Assembly (NCBI GenBank): GCA_002005505.1
Contig: MVGU01001585.1
Location: 37,501-76,075, forward strand
Length of the DNA stretch: 38,575 nt
Direction: 5' to 3'
From: Botryococcus braunii
Lineage: Eukaryota; Chlorophyta; Trebouxiophyceae
Part shown: positions 18,238 to 30,487 of the stretch, one piece after another
Position numbering within the stretch: the first letter of the stretch is position 1
Layout of the letters: every line of letters starts with the position of its first letter
Position numbers and translations under genes: made by a program
Notes under the pieces: model-generated
What the model was told of the DNA's origin: nothing
The model's input: the letters and a program-made list of their open reading frames with translations, nothing else
The model's database searches: none

Positions 18238-18868
18238 CCAAGCGTCGTTCTGCAAGACTGCAGGTAGTCCCTTATACAGATACCTGCAGATCTGGCGGTC
18301 GCTCAGCTGATGGTTATTGGCCTCCAGGGAGGCGGCAATACTGATGACTCGGTGGCACCATTCTTGCACTGTCTCTCCCTTTACCATGCCTTGTTTGAGC
18401 CCCTTGATCCACTTCTCGTTGATTTCCCTGTCCTTCCCTCCAGCAGCGGTCTGCCATCCACTGAATGAAGTCAAAAGCGCTCCCCCGCTGTTTGACTTCG
18501 TCGTGCCACATGGACGGGACAGACTGCAAAATGAAATGTTTTACTGCTACGTTCTCTGCGGTCTTAGGCATAGCTGTCTCCAACGCTCCCATTGCTCCTT
18601 TTTGCATTGCGCAGGACTCCAGCTCTTCACGCCAGGCCCTGAAATTAGTGCGATCAGCCTTCAGTTGCGTAGATATCTTGGGATTGGAGGAGTTCATCGT
18701 GTATGCATACGAGCTGGCTGCAGTGCCTCCAGTGGTCTGTCCTGACTGTCCAGCTCCTGAGGAGGCCGTGCTGCCTCCTGCTGGTGTTGCCATAGTCTCT
18801 GTACTGCTGGGATTACTTTCAGAAACCTTGCTTTGGGAACGAGTCTGAGGTCTGGTCATACACTTCAC
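18238..18868 (-). pseudogene. Element A gag, N-terminal part
   Basis: The upstream half of gag of A, separated from its C-terminus (5052 leftward) by element B. The likely start is the ATG at 18857-18859 or 18866-18868 (MTRPQTRSQSKVSESN). A Ser/Thr/Gly-rich N-terminus precedes a UBN2-type gag: LKADRTNFRAWREELESCAM, LQSVPSMWHDEVKQRGSAFD. In another register come EKWIKGLKQGMVKGETVQEW and LSDRQICRYLYKGLPAVLQN. The register change near 18440-18460 marks a single-base indel. The frame reaches the ATTAC site in NDAWV, the residue context that continues at 5052. Confidence 0.85.
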
Positions 18869-19240
18869 TTGCTCTCACAGCGTTCAGCCTGACACAGCTG
18901 GTTTAAGTATACCCTTCCGACGTACACCACAGCACTTTCAAGTATTCCACCCTTTCGAGGTCTAGCATGTACCCTTAATATGCAAGATATGCAAAATATT
19001 CTTCAGCAATTCAACTGCCTGACCACCCGGACCTACTGACGGTCTCACGACAACGACGACGGGTGATAATCTCAGGTCACTTCACGGAAAAAAAAACTTC
19101 CCAAGATATTGAAGACTCTGTCGGTAGGCCTTCTGAGTGAATATCCAGTTGTTCCTTTTTTACTTCTTCTTGCCGTCACGCGAGTCCGTGGAAAACCCAG
19201 TACAGATGCATCCGATGATGCCATGCACTCCTGTCTGCCC
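18869..19240 (-). other. Leader region of element A, 5' LTR not identified
   Basis: About 370 bp upstream of gag of A with no gene recognised. It should hold the leader and perhaps the U5/R end of the 5' LTR. The matching part of the 3' LTR lies outside the window, so this cannot be tested here. The half-tRNA PBS seen in B and C is absent. It is cut at 19241 by a fragment of element B integrase. Confidence 0.5.
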
Positions 19241-19287
19241 TTGGCTCTCTCAGCAACTCCATTCTGCTGAGGGGTATGTGGGGCAGA
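19241..19287 (-). pseudogene. 47-bp fragment of element B integrase flanking the gypsy array
   Basis: Reads as identical to 8964-9010, the B sequence left of gypsy copy 1, including the GCAGA target site. It encodes the SAPHTPQQNGVAERA block. To its left, homology to B ends abruptly at TTGGCTCTC. So the array carries along the flank of a gypsy insertion in a B element. Confidence 0.92.
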
Positions 19288-19548
19288 TGTAGCGTTAACT
19301 AAGCGGAAGAGGTTTTTATGAGACAGTGAGACGTTCGTGGTGTGCAACGAAAGAGTGTTACATGATTGATTCGCAAGCGTACTCTTAAACCCAGGGTGGA
19401 TTGAATTATACTGTACTGCCACAGACGCGTAGTCGGGCAACCGAGCGAACTACTTGAGCGAGGTTGTACTGCGAATCCAGATCACATGGCAAGTCAAAGA
19501 GCAATGCCAAGGACCATACTAGAGCATTATACCCTAGGAAATGCTACA
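19288..19548 (-). repeat. Gypsy copy 2 3' LTR (261 bp)
   Basis: TGTAGCG...GCTACA, same as the copy 1 LTRs, and followed by the PPT complement TGCCCTCCCCCTTGG. Confidence 0.95.
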
Positions 19549-20305
19549 TGCCCTCCCCCTTGGCATAAGCTATGAGATGTTGTTTATGGCAATGGGGCCA
19601 CAAACGTAAGACAGGGGCATCACGAACCCTGCTTACTGTAACTATAGACAATCACACCTCCTATAGTTACGAAACAACGCAAGTCAGAGGATGAAGTCCA
19701 CAAAGCAAGTTAGCACGACACAGACGAGGGACTCATCTGCTCAATGCTCGAATACCTTAACATTCTAAGGACTATCGTCTGCAAGGCGGATCCTCTAACT
19801 TAGGGGACGAACTCTCTAGACAGCACTCACACCAATGATGAAACAATTAGGTTGAGTCATTAGACTAGCACTTGTCCAAACCTTAGGTCCAGTTACCCTG
19901 CACTGCAGTGTAACCTTCGCTTGAGGTGGCTTTCCAACTAAAGGCATAAGGCATATCGTCTAGAGCAGCAAGCTATACACAACTAACTGCCACATAGTGT
20001 ATCTCATGGGTAAGATACCAAAGCAAGTTATTCATGCACGGAACTGCAATTTGCAGCTACACTGCCACAGCAAGTGCATCACAAAATGGAGCCGTGGATA
20101 AGGAAACATAACCCATGCAAAACAATTAACCAAGAGACATGCATGCAAGTCCCAATTCACGAATCCCCCTCCCAGGCCCTTCCACCCTCCCTCCCTCCCA
20201 GATCCAAGCTGGCTGGTGTTGAAGCTCCAAGGGTCATCAGCCGCAAGTGGCTGGAAAAGTCTCAAGCCGCAAATGGCTTAATCAAGGGATGCCCGCAAGT
20301 GGGAC
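19549..20305 (-). other. Gypsy copy 2 PPT and 3' untranslated region
   Basis: Starts with the PPT complement and has no recognisable gene. The inverted repeat GTAACTATAG/CTATAGTTAC is at 19638-19647 and 19661-19670. Confidence 0.7.
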
Positions 20306-20687
20306 TTAAGAAAGGACTGGGGCAGCTGCCACGTCATCAGCCAGATGGCGAACATGGGCAAGAGGCTCCCAAGTATTCTCAGTCTCATCGTAGCCTTTCC
20401 ATTTGACTAAGTAGCGCAAAGACTTTCCAACTTTCTTCTTAGCTATGATGGCCTCCACTTCATAAACGCCGCCACGCTTGTCTGCATACAAAGGAGGTGG
20501 TGAAGTAACAGTAACTGGTACAGATGAAGACACATAAGGCTTCAGCTGGGAAACATGAAACACAGGATGAATATTTACAGTCTCAGGCAAGACGAGTCTA
20601 AAAGCTCGAGAACCAACTGCTGCAGCAATAGTAAAGGGCCCAAAATACTTAGCTGATAACTTTGACGAGAGCCCAGGTGAAAGCTGG
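20306..20687 (-). pseudogene. Gypsy copy 2 integrase C-terminus with chromodomain
   Basis: GPY/F-like module and full chromodomain (VKWKGYDETENTWEPLAHV), the same protein as in copy 1. The frame is joined to pol only across the A6 shift site at 20688-20693. Confidence 0.87.
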
Positions 20688-22637
20688 TTTTTTCCTTGCA
20701 GCCAACAACACCTGGTCCCCCACCTTGAAAGGGTGGTCTCGTCTCTTTCTATCTGCATAAGATTTCTGCCGTTGCTGTGCAGAGGCAAGATTAGATTTGG
20801 CACTCTCTAAGGCAGTCTGCAGCCCCTCAACCCATTCAGAAACGGCAGGATTCACAGAACGTGCGGGAACAGCAGAAGACAAGGGAGTAAGGGGATGGCG
20901 CCCATGATTCGGGAAGAAGGGTGTCTGCAGTGTTGAAGCCTGAAGTGAGTTATTATATGCAAACTCCACCATACTCAAATACTTGTACCAGTCATCCTGC
21001 CTGGGACCCACAAACCCTCTCAGCATGTCTTCCATGGTCCTGTTCATTCTCTCTGTCTGCCCATCCGTCTGAGGGTGGTAAGCAGTAGACATAGCAATCT
21101 CAGTACCCAATATTTTCACAAAGGCCTTCCAAAAATGGCTAGTGAACCTTGGATCTCTATCACTCACAATGGAGGTAGGCATTCCAAATCTCACAAAGAC
21201 CCTGTCAACAAACAGTTGTGCAAGTTGAGGTGCAGTGATGGTTTTAGTGCATGCAGCCAAGACACACAACTTAGAAAACCTATCCACAAATACCACAATA
21301 GAGTCAAACCCACAGCAGACAGGTAAATCAGTCACTAAATCAAGGGAAACGCTCTGCCAAGGTCCATATGGAATGGGCAGTGGCTGAAGCAAACCATAAG
21401 GTACGGCTCCAGTCCCTTTAGTGCGCTGGCAGGTGTCACAAGACCTGCAAAAGTCCCTGACTGATGAGCTGAGACGTGGCCACCAAAATTCCCTGCACAC
21501 TAATTCATACATCTTGTTAATCCCAAGATGGCCAGAAAAGGGGGTGGCATGACACTCTTTCACTACCTTCTCTCGCAATGCATCAGGGACATACACTCTA
21601 CCTGACTGCACCGAATAAGGTACAGTGTCTCTCATCACCAAAACACCTTCTTCCACAAGTTTAGCAACTGTGGGATCAGAAACACACAGCAAAGCAATTT
21701 CTGGTAGGAGGGACGAGACAGAAACAGAGGAGACATGCATTACTGCCAAATCAACACGCCTAGACAAAGCATCTGCAACAACATTGACAGTGCCCTTCAC
21801 ATATTTAATATCAGGCATGAATCTCATGATTTCAGTAAGCCATCTTTCCTGCCTACTAGTCCTAACAGGAGCACTCAATAAATACTCAAGTGCTTGCTGG
21901 TCAGTGTGTACAGTAAACTTAGCACCCAGCAACAAATGCTTCCATTTAAGCAAGGCATGAACAAGAGCAAGCAACTCTCTGTCATATGGTGCTAACTTCC
22001 TCTCAGGGGGTTGGAGTTTCCTGGACTCGAAGGCAACGGGCTGCAGTCCCTTTCCTTGATCCTGCTGCAACACAGCACCAACAGCAAAACCTGAGGCATC
22101 TACATGCACAACAAAAGGTTTATCTAAATCAGGCATCAAAAGGCAAGGAGGAGTAGAAACAAGATCTTTCAGTGCTACAAAGGCTTCCCTCTGGGGTCCC
22201 TCCCAGGTCCAAGGCACATCCTTTTTGAGCAACTCAGTAAGAGGATAGGCAACATCTACAAAATGGTCCATAAAAGTATCATAATATTGAGTAAGACCTA
22301 GAAACCCTCTCAACTGTGACACATTCAAAGGAGTGGGCCAATCCTGAGTGGCTGCAACCTTCCTAGGATCCACCATAATCCCATGAGGTGTCAACAGGTG
22401 TCCAAGGTATTCCACCTGCTTAGCAACAAAATCACACTTAGACCTTTTGCAATAAAATTTATGTTCCCTGAGCACTGACAAGACTGTCCTCAAATGCTCC
22501 ATATGCTCTGCAACAGATTTAGAATATATGAGGATATCGTCTAGGTACAACAGCACAAATCTATCAAGGAAGGGAGACAAGATAGAGTTCATCACAGACT
22601 GAAAGGTGGCAGGTGCATTGGTTAACCCAAAAGGCAT
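20688..22637 (-). pseudogene. Gypsy copy 2 RT palm, RNase H and integrase
   Basis: All catalytic blocks are present: YLDDILIYS for RT, HVDASGFAVGAVLQQD for RNase H, the HHCC finger and the D-D-E core for integrase. The one residue difference from copy 1 that I noticed is VGPRQDDWYKY in place of VGPKQDDWYKY. The same two register breaks bound it. Confidence 0.92.
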
Positions 22638-22668
22638 AACAGTGAACTCATAACGACCATAACGGGTT

Positions 22669-23517
22669 TTAAAAAGCAGTCTTTTCTATGCTGTCTTCAT
22701 GCATACGTATCTGATGATATCCAGAGGCAAGGTCTAGCTTAGAAAATACACAACTTCCATGCAATTGCTCGAACATCTCATCAATCCTAGGCAATGGGTG
22801 TTGGTTCCTAACAGTAATCCTATTGAAGGCCCTGTAGTCAATGCATAAACGCCATCCACCATCCTTTTTGGGAACAAATAAGATGGGTGCACCAAATGGT
22901 GATGTCGATGGGCGGATGAACCCCCTCTCAAGGAGCTCCTGCAACTGTGCACGTAGCTCAGGAAGCTGGGCTCCAGACAGTGGATATATGCGGGAGGCTG
23001 GAGGAGTTGCGTCCGGCTCCAATCTGATGTGGTGGTCTCCAGCACGAGAAGGAGGGAGGCCTTCAGGAAGTCCAGACAGTACATCCTTAAATTCCTGCAA
23101 AAGCTGCTCCAACTCTGGCACATTGTATGCATCAGTATCTGAAACATTGTCAGTCACTGCATTCAGTTGAATAATGTACACTGATTCACCCAAATTCACC
23201 ATCTCTTCCACTTCCATGGATGAGATCACATCCCCAGGCATGCCTGACCTCTGACACCCCAAAAGTACATGTGTTTTATTAGCATGAACCAAAGACACAA
23301 CATTCAATTTCCAATTCACAATTGGGTTAAAAGCAGTTAACCAAGGTTTGCCCAAGACAAGATCATAGTAGGTCAACTCAGTAGGGAGGAAGGTGACTCC
23401 AAAACCCAAGGTCCCAACAGTTAGGTCAGTTGACACACTATGTCCTACCACAGATGTCCTACCATCAGCCACTCTCACAGTAACATGTGAACTCAAAGGC
23501 ACAGTGGGAAGGGCAAG
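22669..23517 (-). pseudogene. Gypsy copy 2 protease tail and RT N-terminal half
   Basis: Same content as in copy 1 ([36 protein letters not shown]). It ends in TAA at the shared TTTTTAAAA site (22667-22675 on the plus strand). Confidence 0.91.
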
Positions 23518-24213
23518 CTACTGCACAAGTTTATCATCAATAAAATTTGCAGAGGCTCCACTGTCCAACAAAATCCTGACAGGTCTACTAGCAAGAATTC
23601 CCTCAAACTCTATGCAAGTGGAGGAAAGATCAAGACCATTCACAATGTGTCTACTGTCAAGCTGAACAAAAGAGTCAAAAGAAGTTGCGGGCAGGGGTTT
23701 CTCCTTCACACTGAGACAACCAGTCTGTACCAGGCAACGATATAAGGGCAAGCCTGTATGGGAACTGCAGTGGGGTGAGCTCTTAAAGGTGGAAGTAAGA
23801 CCCAGTGCATCCAAAACAGAAGCCGAGAGCAATACATCATGAGACTGTTGTTGTGTAGTCCCTTCCAGAACCTGTTCACAGTGGCTCAGGCAAGAGAGCA
23901 CAGTCAATCTAGTACCTGGCAGTAGCTGTGACACAAGCTGGCTAACAGTACACTCCCTGTTACTACCATCAACAAACAAGACAACATGAGCATCACTAGA
24001 AAGAAGGTGAGGAGCTGCATCTCTCTTATACATGCACACAGGATTGATCAAGTCACTGGCATGGGGGGATGTCTGAAACTCTCTACACAAACCATGCCCA
24101 TCCACAATATGGGACATGAAAGAATGGCAACAACTGTGAAAGAAATCCTGCAGATTACCAAGCCCATACAAAACAGGAATCCCATACTGGGTCACTGAAC
24201 AGTTGGCAGACAT
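23518..24213 (-). pseudogene. Gypsy copy 2 pre-protease region and protease active site
   Basis: Retropepsin site [18 protein letters not shown], then TAG at 23518-23520 as in copy 1. Upstream is the same Cys/His/Ser-rich stretch of unknown function. Confidence 0.8.
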
Positions 24214-24291
24214 CTGAAACAGGCCTCACACTGCTGTAACACCAAAGAAGTCCAACAAATCAAGTTTTATTTGAATTGTGAAAGTGATTCC

Positions 24292-24816
24292 TCAACTCAA
24301 GGTGTAATTGGAAGCACGGAAGAACGTCGTAGCCACCTCCACGGACCGAGCGGATGCCAAGCCTACATCGTAGGTCCCCAAAAACATTTCAGTCTGCATA
24401 AGCCAAGGATCCAACTTTATTGGATCTCCCTCGAATACAGATGGGTCTGGCAACTTGAGCGAGGGCTTCCCTGAACCTGACGAGGCTGTAGCCGATGCCG
24501 GAGTTGCCGTTGGTATGGGCTGCGGCACGACCACAGGTGCAGGTTGCGCGAGAGAGCACTGAATTAACATCTCAAGTCCCTCTGAAATGCTCTGAGCGGT
24601 ATCAGCTGGAGGGGAATGCGACGGAACACTAGATCTTAATGCAACGGCTCCTTCGAGCAGGGCACCGATATCTACCAAACGCCTAAGCATACAACGAGGA
24701 TCTACCCATGAACGATCTACATATACATAAGCAAGAAGATCTATGGATGGATCTGGCTCCGCGATGCCAGGACTAGGTGCACGAGCCCTTGAACCCGAAC
24801 GAGGATACCGAGACAT
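24292..24816 (-). pseudogene. Gypsy copy 2 gag remnant
   Basis: Starts at the ATG at 24814-24816 and stops after the KLPDPSVFEGDPIKLDPWLM block, with the same early end as copy 1. No capsid C-terminus or zinc knuckle is present. Confidence 0.8.
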
Positions 24817-24886
24817 CACAATCCGAAAGGAAAAGAAACGCACCACGAACGAACGACAAGGAACTAATCCTTGTCGCCGATACCAC

Positions 24887-25147
24887 TGTAGCGTTAACTA
24901 AGCGGAAGAGGTTTTTATGAGACAGTGAGACGTTCGTGGTGTGCAACGAAAGAGTGTTACATGATTGATTCGCAAGCGTACTCTTAAACCCAGGGTGGAT
25001 TGAATTATACTGTACTGCCACAGACGCGTAGTCGGGCAACCGAGCGAACTACTTGAGCGAGGTTGTACTGCGAATCCAGATCACATGGCAAGTCAAAGAG
25101 CAATGCCAAGGACCATACTAGAGCATTATGCCCTAGGAAATGCTACA
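24887..25147 (-). repeat. Middle gypsy LTR shared by copies 2 and 3
   Basis: Acts as the 5' LTR of copy 2 (PBS to its left at 24869-24885) and the 3' LTR of copy 3 (PPT to its right from 25148). It differs from the others by ATTATGCCC in place of ATTATACCC. There is no target duplication at either side, as expected for an LTR-shared tandem. Confidence 0.95.
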
Positions 25148-25935
25148 TGCCCTCCCCCTTGGCATAAGCTATGAGATGTTGTTTATGGCAATGGGGCCAC
25201 AAACGTAAGACAGGGGCATCACGAACCCTGCTTACCGTAACTATAGACAATCACACCTCCTATAGTTACGAAACAACGCAAGTCAGAGGATGAAGTCCAC
25301 AAAGCAAGTTAGCACGACACAGACGAGGGACTCATCTGCTCAATGCTCGAATACCTTAACATTCTAAGGACTATCGTCTGCAAGGCGGATCCTCTAACTT
25401 AGGGGACGAACTCTCTAGACAGCACTAACACCAATGATGAAACAATTAGGTTGAGTCATTAGACTAGCACTTGTCCAAACCTTAGGTCCAGTTACCCTGC
25501 ACTGCAGTGTAACCTTCGCTTGAGGTGGCTTTCCAACTAAAGGCATAAGGCATATCGTCTAGAGCAGCAAGCTATACACAACTAACTGCCACATAGTGTA
25601 TCTCATGGGTAAGATACCAAAGCAAGTTATTCATGCACGGAACTACAATTTGCAGCTACACTGCCACAGCAAGTGCATCACAAAATGGAGCCGTGGATAA
25701 GGAAACATAACCCATGCAAAACAATTAACCAAGAGACATGCATGCAAGTCCCAATTCACGAATCCCCCTCCCAGGCCCTTCCACCCTCCCTCCCTCCCAG
25801 ATCCAAGCTGGCTGGTGTTGAAGCTCCAAGGGTCATCAGCCGCAAGTGGCTGGAAAAGTCTCAAGCCGCAAATGGCTTAATCAAGGGATGCCCGCAAGTG
25901 GGACTTAAGAAAGGACTGGGGCAGCTGCCACGTCA
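25148..25935 (-). other. Gypsy copy 3 PPT and 3' untranslated region
   Basis: No gene is seen. It begins with the PPT complement. The inverted repeat is at 25237-25246 and 25260-25269. Confidence 0.7.
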
Positions 25936-26287
25936 TCAGCCAGATGGCGAACATGGGCATAAAAGCTCCCAAGTATTCTCAGTCTCATCGTAGCCTTTCC
26001 ATTTGACTAAGTAGCGCAAAGACTTTCCAACTTTCTTCTTAGCTATGATGGCCTCCACTTCATAAACGCCGCCACGCTTGTCTGCATACAAAGGAGGTGG
26101 TGAAGTAACAGTAACTGGTACAGATGAAGACACATAAGGCTTCAGCTGGGAAACATGAAACACAGGATGAATATTTACAGTCTCAGGCAAGACGAGTCTA
26201 AAAGCTCGAGAACCAACTGCTGCAGCAATAGTAAAGGGCCCAAAATACTTAGCTGATAACTTTGACGAGAGCCCAGGTGAAAGCTGG
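25936..26287 (-). pseudogene. Gypsy copy 3 integrase C-terminus, chromodomain truncated
   Basis: The GPY/F-like module is intact and the chromodomain reads to YDETENTWE. A one-base gain (GCATAAAAGC against GCAAGAGGC, near 25960) then replaces the final helix with an unrelated short tail. The chromodomain fold probably loses its C-terminal helix. Confidence 0.85.
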
Positions 26288-28237
26288 TTTTTTCCTTGCA
26301 GCCAACAACACCTGGTCCCCCACCTTGAAAGGGTGGTCTCGTCTCTTTCTATCTGCATAAGATTTCTGCCGTTGCTGTGCAGAGGCAAGATTAGATTTGG
26401 CACTCTCTAAGGCAGTCTGCAGCCCCTCAACCCATTCAGAAACGGCAGGATTCACAGAACGTGCGGGAACAGCAGAAGACAAGGGAGTAAGGGGATGGCG
26501 CCCATGATTCAGGAAGAAGGGTGTCTGCAGTGTTGAAGCCTGAAGTGAGTTATTATATGCAAACTCCACCATACTCAAATACTTGTACCAGTCATCCTGC
26601 CTGGGACCCACAAACCCTCTCAGCATGTCTTCCATGGTCCTGTTCATTCTCTCTGTCTGCCCATCCGTCTGAGGGTGGTAAGCAGTAGACATAGCAATCT
26701 CAGTACCCAATATTTTCACAAAGGCCTTCCAAAAATGGCTAGTGAACCTTGGATCTCTATCACTCACAATGGAGGTAGGCATTCCAAATCTCACAAAGAC
26801 CCTGTCAACAAACAGTTGTGCAAGTTGAGGTGCAGTGATGGTTTTAGTGCATGCAGCCAAGACACACAACTTAGAAAACCTATCCACAAATACCACAATA
26901 GAGTCAAACCCACAGCAGACAGGTAAATCAGTCACTAAATCAAGGGAAACGCTCTGCCAAGGTCCATATGGAATGGGCAGTGGCTGAAGCAAACCATAAG
27001 GTACGGCTCCAGTCCCTTTAGTGCGCTGGCAGGTGTCACAAGACCTGCAAAAGTCCCTGACTGATGAGCTGAGACGTGGCCACCAAAATTCCCTGCACAC
27101 TAATTCATACATCTTGTTAATCCCAAGATGGCCAGAAAAGGGGGTGGCATGACACTCTTTCACTACCTTCTCTCGCAATGCATCAGGGACATACACTCTA
27201 CCTGACTGCACCGAATAAGGTACAGTGTCTCTCATCACCAAAACACCTTCTTCCACAAGTTTAGCAACTGTGGGATCAGAAACACACAGCAAAGCAATTT
27301 CTGGTAGGAGGGACGAGACAGAAACAGAGGAGACATGCATTACTGCCAAATCAACACGCCTAGACAAAGCATCTGCAACAACATTGACAGTGCCCTTCAC
27401 ATATTTAATATCAGGCATGAATCTCATGATTTCAGTAAGCCATCTTTCCTGCCTACTAGTCCTAACAGGAGCACTCAATAAATACTCAAGTGCTTGCTGG
27501 TCAGTGTGTACAGTAAACTTAGCACCCAGCAACAAATGCTTCCATTTAAGCAAGGCATGAACAAGAGCAAGAAACTCTCTGTCATATGGTGCTAACTTCC
27601 TCTCAGGGGGTTGGAGTTTCCTGGACTCGAAGGCAACGGGCTGCAGTCCCTTTCCTTGATCCTGCTGCAACACAGCACCAACAGCAAAACCTGAGGCATC
27701 TACATGCACAACAAAAGGTTTATCTAAATCAGGCATCAAAAGGCAAGGAGGAGTAGAAACAAGATCTTTCAGTGCTACAAAGGCTTCCCTCTGGGGTCCC
27801 TCCCAGGTCCAAGGCACATCCTTTTTGAGCAACTCAGTAAGAGGATAGGCAACATCTACAAAATGGTCCATAAAAGTATCATAATATTGAGTAAGACCTA
27901 GAAACCCTCTCAACTGTGACACATTCAAAGGAGTGGGCCAATCCTGAGTGGCTGCAACCTTCCTAGGATCCACCATAATCCCATGAGGTGTCAACAGGTG
28001 TCCAAGGTATTCCACCTGCTTAGCAACAAAATCACACTTAGACCTTTTGCAATAAAATTTATGTTCCCTGAGCACTGACAAGACTGTCCTCAAATGCTCC
28101 ATATGCTCTGCAACAGATTTAGAATATATGAGGATATCGTCTAGGTACAACAGCACAAATCTATCAAGGAAGGGAGACAAGATAGAGTTCATCACAGACT
28201 GAAAGGTGGCAGGTGCATTGGTTAATCCAAAAGGCAT
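26288..28237 (-). pseudogene. Gypsy copy 3 RT palm, RNase H and integrase
   Basis: Same domain set as copies 1 and 2. Private changes include PYDREFLALV for PYDRELLALV and TPFFLNHGRH for TPFFPNHGRH. Catalytic residues are unchanged. It is bounded by the same shift sites (26288-26293 and 28267-28275). Confidence 0.92.
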
Positions 28238-28268
28238 AACAGTGAACTCATAACGACCATAACGGGTT

Positions 28269-29441
28269 TTAAAAAGCAGTCTTTTCTATGCTGTCTTCAT
28301 GCATACGTATCTGATGATATCCAGAGGCAAGGTCTAGCTTAGAAAATACACAACTTCCATGCAATTGCTCGAACATCTCATCAATCCTAGGCAATGGGTG
28401 TTGGTTCCTAACAGTAATCCTATTGAAGGCCCTGTAGTCAATGCATAAACGCCATCCACCATCCTTTTTGGGAACAAATAAGATGGGTGCACCAAATGGT
28501 GATGTCGATGGGCGGATGAACCCCCTCTCAAGGAGCTCCTGCAACTGTGCACGTAGCTCAGGAAGCTGGGCTCCAGACAGTGGATATATGCGGGAGGCTG
28601 GAGGAGTTGCGTCCGGCTCCAATCTGATGTGGTGGTCTCCAGCACGAGAAGGAGGGAGGCCTTCAGGAAGTCCAGACAGTACATCCTTAAATTCCTGCAA
28701 AAGCTGCTCCAACTCTGGCACATTGTATGCATCAGTATCTGAAACATTGTCAGTCACTGCATTCAGTTGAATAATGTACACTGATTCACCCAACTTCACC
28801 ATCTCTTCCACTTCCATGGATGAGATCACATACCCAGACATGCCTGACCTCTGACACCCCAAAAGTACATGTGTTTTATTAGCATGAACCAAAGACACAG
28901 CATTCAATTTCCAATTCACAATTGGGTTAAAAGCAGTTAACCAAGGTTTGCCCAAGACAAGATCATAGTAGGTCAACTCAGTAGGGAGGAAGGTGACTCC
29001 AAAACCCAAGGTCCCAACAGTTAGGTCAGTTGACACACTATGTCCTACCACAGATGTCCTACCATCAGCCACTCTCACAGTAACATGTGAACTCAAAGGC
29101 ACAGTGGGAAGGGCAAGCTCCTGCACAAGTTTATCATCAATAAAATTTGCAGAGGCTCCACTGTCCAACAAAATCCTGACAGGTCTACTAGCAAGAATTC
29201 CCTCAAACTCTATGCAAGTGGAGGAAAGATCAAGACCATTCACAATGTGTCTACTGTCAAGCTGAACAAAAGAGTCAAAAGAAGTTGCGGGCAGGGGTTT
29301 CTCCTTCACACTGAGACAACCAGTCTGTACCAGGCAACGATATAAGGGCAAGCCTGTATGGGAACTGCAGTGGGGTGAGCTCTTAAAGGTGGAAGTAAGA
29401 CCCAGTGCATCCAAAACAGAAGCCGAGAGCAATACATCATG
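28269..29441 (-). pseudogene. Gypsy copy 3 protease and RT N-terminal half in one frame
   Basis: Here the protease active site ([20 protein letters not shown]) and the RT fingers and first catalytic Asp ([11 protein letters not shown]) form one frame. The codon at 29118-29120 is GAG instead of TAG, showing the ancestral gene was continuous. The frame opens about 13 codons further upstream only as out-of-register sequence after the indel at 29444-29446. It ends at the shared TTTTTAAAA site. Confidence 0.9.
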
Positions 29442-29814
29442 AGAGTTGTTGTTGTGTAGTCCCTTCCAGCACCTGTTCACAGTGGCTTAGGCAAGAGAGC
29501 ACAGTCAATCTAGTACCTGGCAGTAGCTGTGACACAAGCTGGCTAACAGTACACTCCCTGTTACTACCATCAACAAACAAGACAACATGAGCATCACTAA
29601 AAAGAAGGTGAGGAGCTGCATCTCTCTTATACATGCACACAGGATTGATCAAGTCACTGGCATGGGGGGATGTCTGAAACTCTCTACACAAACCATGCCC
29701 ATCCACAATATGGGACATGAAAGAATGGCAACAACTGTGAAAGAAATCCTGCAGATTACCAAGCCCATACAAAACAGGAATCCCATACTGGGTCACTGAA
29801 CAGTTGGCAGACAT
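29442..29814 (-). pseudogene. Gypsy copy 3 pre-protease segment
   Basis: Starts at the MSANCSVTQYG methionine as in the other copies and covers the Cys/His/Ser-rich segment. The one-base gain at 29444-29446 ends it just past VLEGTTQQQ. Confidence 0.75.
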
Positions 29815-29892
29815 CTGAAACAGGCCTCACACTGCTGTAACACCAAAGAAGTCCAACAAATCAAGTTTTATTTGATTTGTGAAAGTGATTCC

Positions 29893-30417
29893 TCAACTCA
29901 AGGTGTAATTGGAAGCACGGAAGAACGTCGTAGCCACCTCCACGGACCGAGCGGATGCCAAGCCTACATCGTAGGTCCCCAAAAACATTTCAGTCTGCAT
30001 AAGCCAAGGATCCAACATCATTGGATCTCCCTCGAATACAGATGGGTCTGGCAACTTGAGCGAGGGCTTCCCTGAACCTGACGAGGCTGTAGCCGATGCC
30101 GGAGTTGCCGTTGGTATGGGCTGCGGCACGACCACAGGTGCAGGTTGCGCGAGAGAGCACTGAATTAACATCTCAAGTCCCTCTGAAATGCTCTGAGCGG
30201 TATCAGCTGGAGGGGAATGCGACGGAACACTAAATCTTAATGCAACGGCTCCTTCGAGCAGGGCACCGATATCTACCAAACGCCTAAGCATACAACGAGG
30301 ATCTACCCATGAACGATCTACATATACATAAGCAAGAAGATCTATGGATGGATCTGGCTCCGCGATGCCAGGACTAGGTGCACGAGCCCTTGAACCCGAA
30401 CGAGGATGCCGAGACAT
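29893..30417 (-). pseudogene. Gypsy copy 3 gag remnant
   Basis: ATG at about 30415-30417 (MSRHPRSGS). It carries FEGDPMMLDPWLM where the other copies have FEGDPIKLDPWLM, and has the same early stop. Confidence 0.8.
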
Positions 30418-30487
30418 CACAATCCGAAAGGAAAAGAAACGCACCACGAACGAACGACAAGGAACTAATCCTTGTCGCCGATACCAC

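Larger units (their letters stand above)
1..19240 (-). mobile_element. Copia element A, oldest host element, split by element B
   Basis: A Ty1/copia element on the minus strand in two pieces, 1-5052 and 18238-19240, separated by the insertion of element B. Domain order on the minus strand is gag, zinc knuckle, protease, integrase, RT, RNase H, PPT and LTR, which is the copia order (integrase before RT). The gag frame leaves off at the ATTAC duplication near 18233 and resumes at 5052, showing the two pieces are one element. The coding region has several frameshifts and a 14-bp tandem duplication, so it is inactive. The 3' LTR extends past the left edge of the window. The 5' LTR was not identified, because the right side is cut by the gypsy array. 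Confidence 0.88.
19288..25147 (-). mobile_element. Ty3/gypsy chromovirus copy 2 (left member of the tandem array)
   Basis: Same 5.86-kb structure as copy 1, shifted by exactly 10277 bases throughout, with only scattered substitutions. Its 5' LTR (24887-25147) is also the 3' LTR of copy 3. It shares with copy 1 the TAG after the protease, and with copy 3 an Arg in integrase (VGPRQDD) and Ile before the protease active site (RILLDSG). Confidence 0.94.

Noticed and set aside
19215..19236. A possible PBS complement ending CCA followed by TG as the 5' LTR start of element A
   Set aside because: A single short match in unassigned sequence, with no second LTR copy in the window for comparison.
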